The notes under the pieces were generated by a model. The model had not been told where the DNA came from, did no database searches, and saw nothing but the letters and a program-made list of their open reading frames with translations. A DNA stretch of 64,000 nt from Saprospiraceae bacterium UBA7687 (GTDB lineage: Bacteria > Bacteroidota > Bacteroidia > Chitinophagales > Saprospiraceae): contig DLGT01000154.1 of assembly GCA_002482845.1 (NCBI GenBank), positions 1 through 64,000 of the forward strand, written 5' to 3'. This document shows, piece after piece, positions 63,764-64,000 of the stretch (within the stretch, counting starts at the first letter, position 1; every line of letters starts with the position of its first letter). The position numbers and the translations under genes were made by a program.

Positions 63764-64000
63764 ATGCTTGTTCAATCTTTAACAACTACCACTTCTCATC
63801 AGGAAAATATTCAAGGTATCACTCAGACTTTAATAGATCGTATTTTAGATAAATGTTTGACAGATTTTGAGCATGAAGATTATATTGCTGGTGTACATCA
63901 CTTATGTGTGAGATTGGGAAAATTATTGCAAACACATGGTACAGATACCTTCCAAGATTGGATAAAAGATTATTGTCTGTCTCATCCAGTAAGCCAATAC
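63764..64000 (+). CDS. Start of a gene cut by the window edge, unidentified
   Basis: An open frame begins at ATG 63764 and runs to the end of the window without a stop (79 codons visible). It reads MLVQSLTTTTSHQENIQGI, then LIDRILDKCLTDFEHEDYI and so on: helical, soluble, no signal peptide. I cannot name it from this part. A frame from TTG 63497 to 63748 just upstream looks non-coding. Confidence 0.6.
   Translation, partial: MLVQSLTTTTSHQENIQGITQTLIDRILDKCLTDFEHEDYIAGVHHLCVRLGKLLQTHGTDTFQDWIKDYCLSHPVSQY

Overview
The window looks like chromosomal DNA of a low-GC member of the Bacteroidota, most likely a Saprospiraceae-type bacterium. Signs of this are promoters of the Bacteroidota form TAnnTTTG, a type IX secretion sorting domain on a 4,432-residue adhesin, SprB/PKD-like and SdrD B-like repeats, a TANFOR-like surface protein, and the paired metY-metX genes. 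This placement rests on gene content, not on a marker gene.

Region 1 (1.4-14.4 kb) carries what I read as an RNA-repair system spread over three transcription units: a Ro60/TROVE protein (1471-2988); two overlapping RlaP-type nucleotidyltransferases (8134-9943); and a T4-like RNA ligase 1 with a T4-like polynucleotide kinase-phosphatase (12443-14390). All three are preceded by nearly the same promoter, with an ACGCA-N7-TGCGY inverted repeat exactly 27 bases upstream of TACCTTTG. Downstream of the Ro60 gene lies 1.2 kb of structured noncoding DNA. It holds three Y-RNA-like genes whose tRNA module is circularly permuted (T arm, acceptor stem closed by a small loop, D arm), with compensatory base changes among the copies. 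It also holds a fourth tRNA-like RNA in normal order with about 125 extra bases inside. A 303-bp MITE-like element separates RNA copies 1 and 2. The units are interrupted by unrelated material: a secreted protein, a decayed HigA antitoxin, a cyclase-like protein, a lipoprotein, small hypotheticals, and helical-period tandem repeats.

Region 2 (14.5-25.2 kb) is mixed housekeeping and accessory DNA: a bPH2 (YdbS/YdbT-like) membrane pair, two tandem short SSBs behind a palindromic site, a toxin-antitoxin pair whose RelE-like toxin is broken, a zinc metalloprotease, a sugar-type MFS transporter and a lipoprotein.

Region 3 (25.4-34.4 kb): a promoter, a SAM-I type riboswitch and a leader peptide ending in eight consecutive Cys codons precede metY and metX, suggesting dual sensing of SAM and cysteine. 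Next come the recQ-aroQ-ECF sigma cluster on the minus strand and kdsD-bioY on the plus strand.

Region 4 (34.4-48.3 kb) is one giant repeat-rich T9SS adhesin with its terminator. Region 5 (48.5-53.3 kb) holds a small unknown gene, a repeat-rich gap, and minus-strand genes for an SRPBCC protein, a Crp/Fnr regulator, a GNAT acetyltransferase and an Ntn-hydrolase fused to a membrane domain. Region 6 (53.5-63.4 kb) is a three-gene surface operon: an outer-membrane beta-barrel, a 1,971-residue TANFOR-like protein and a fibronectin-III protein. The window ends inside an unidentified gene.
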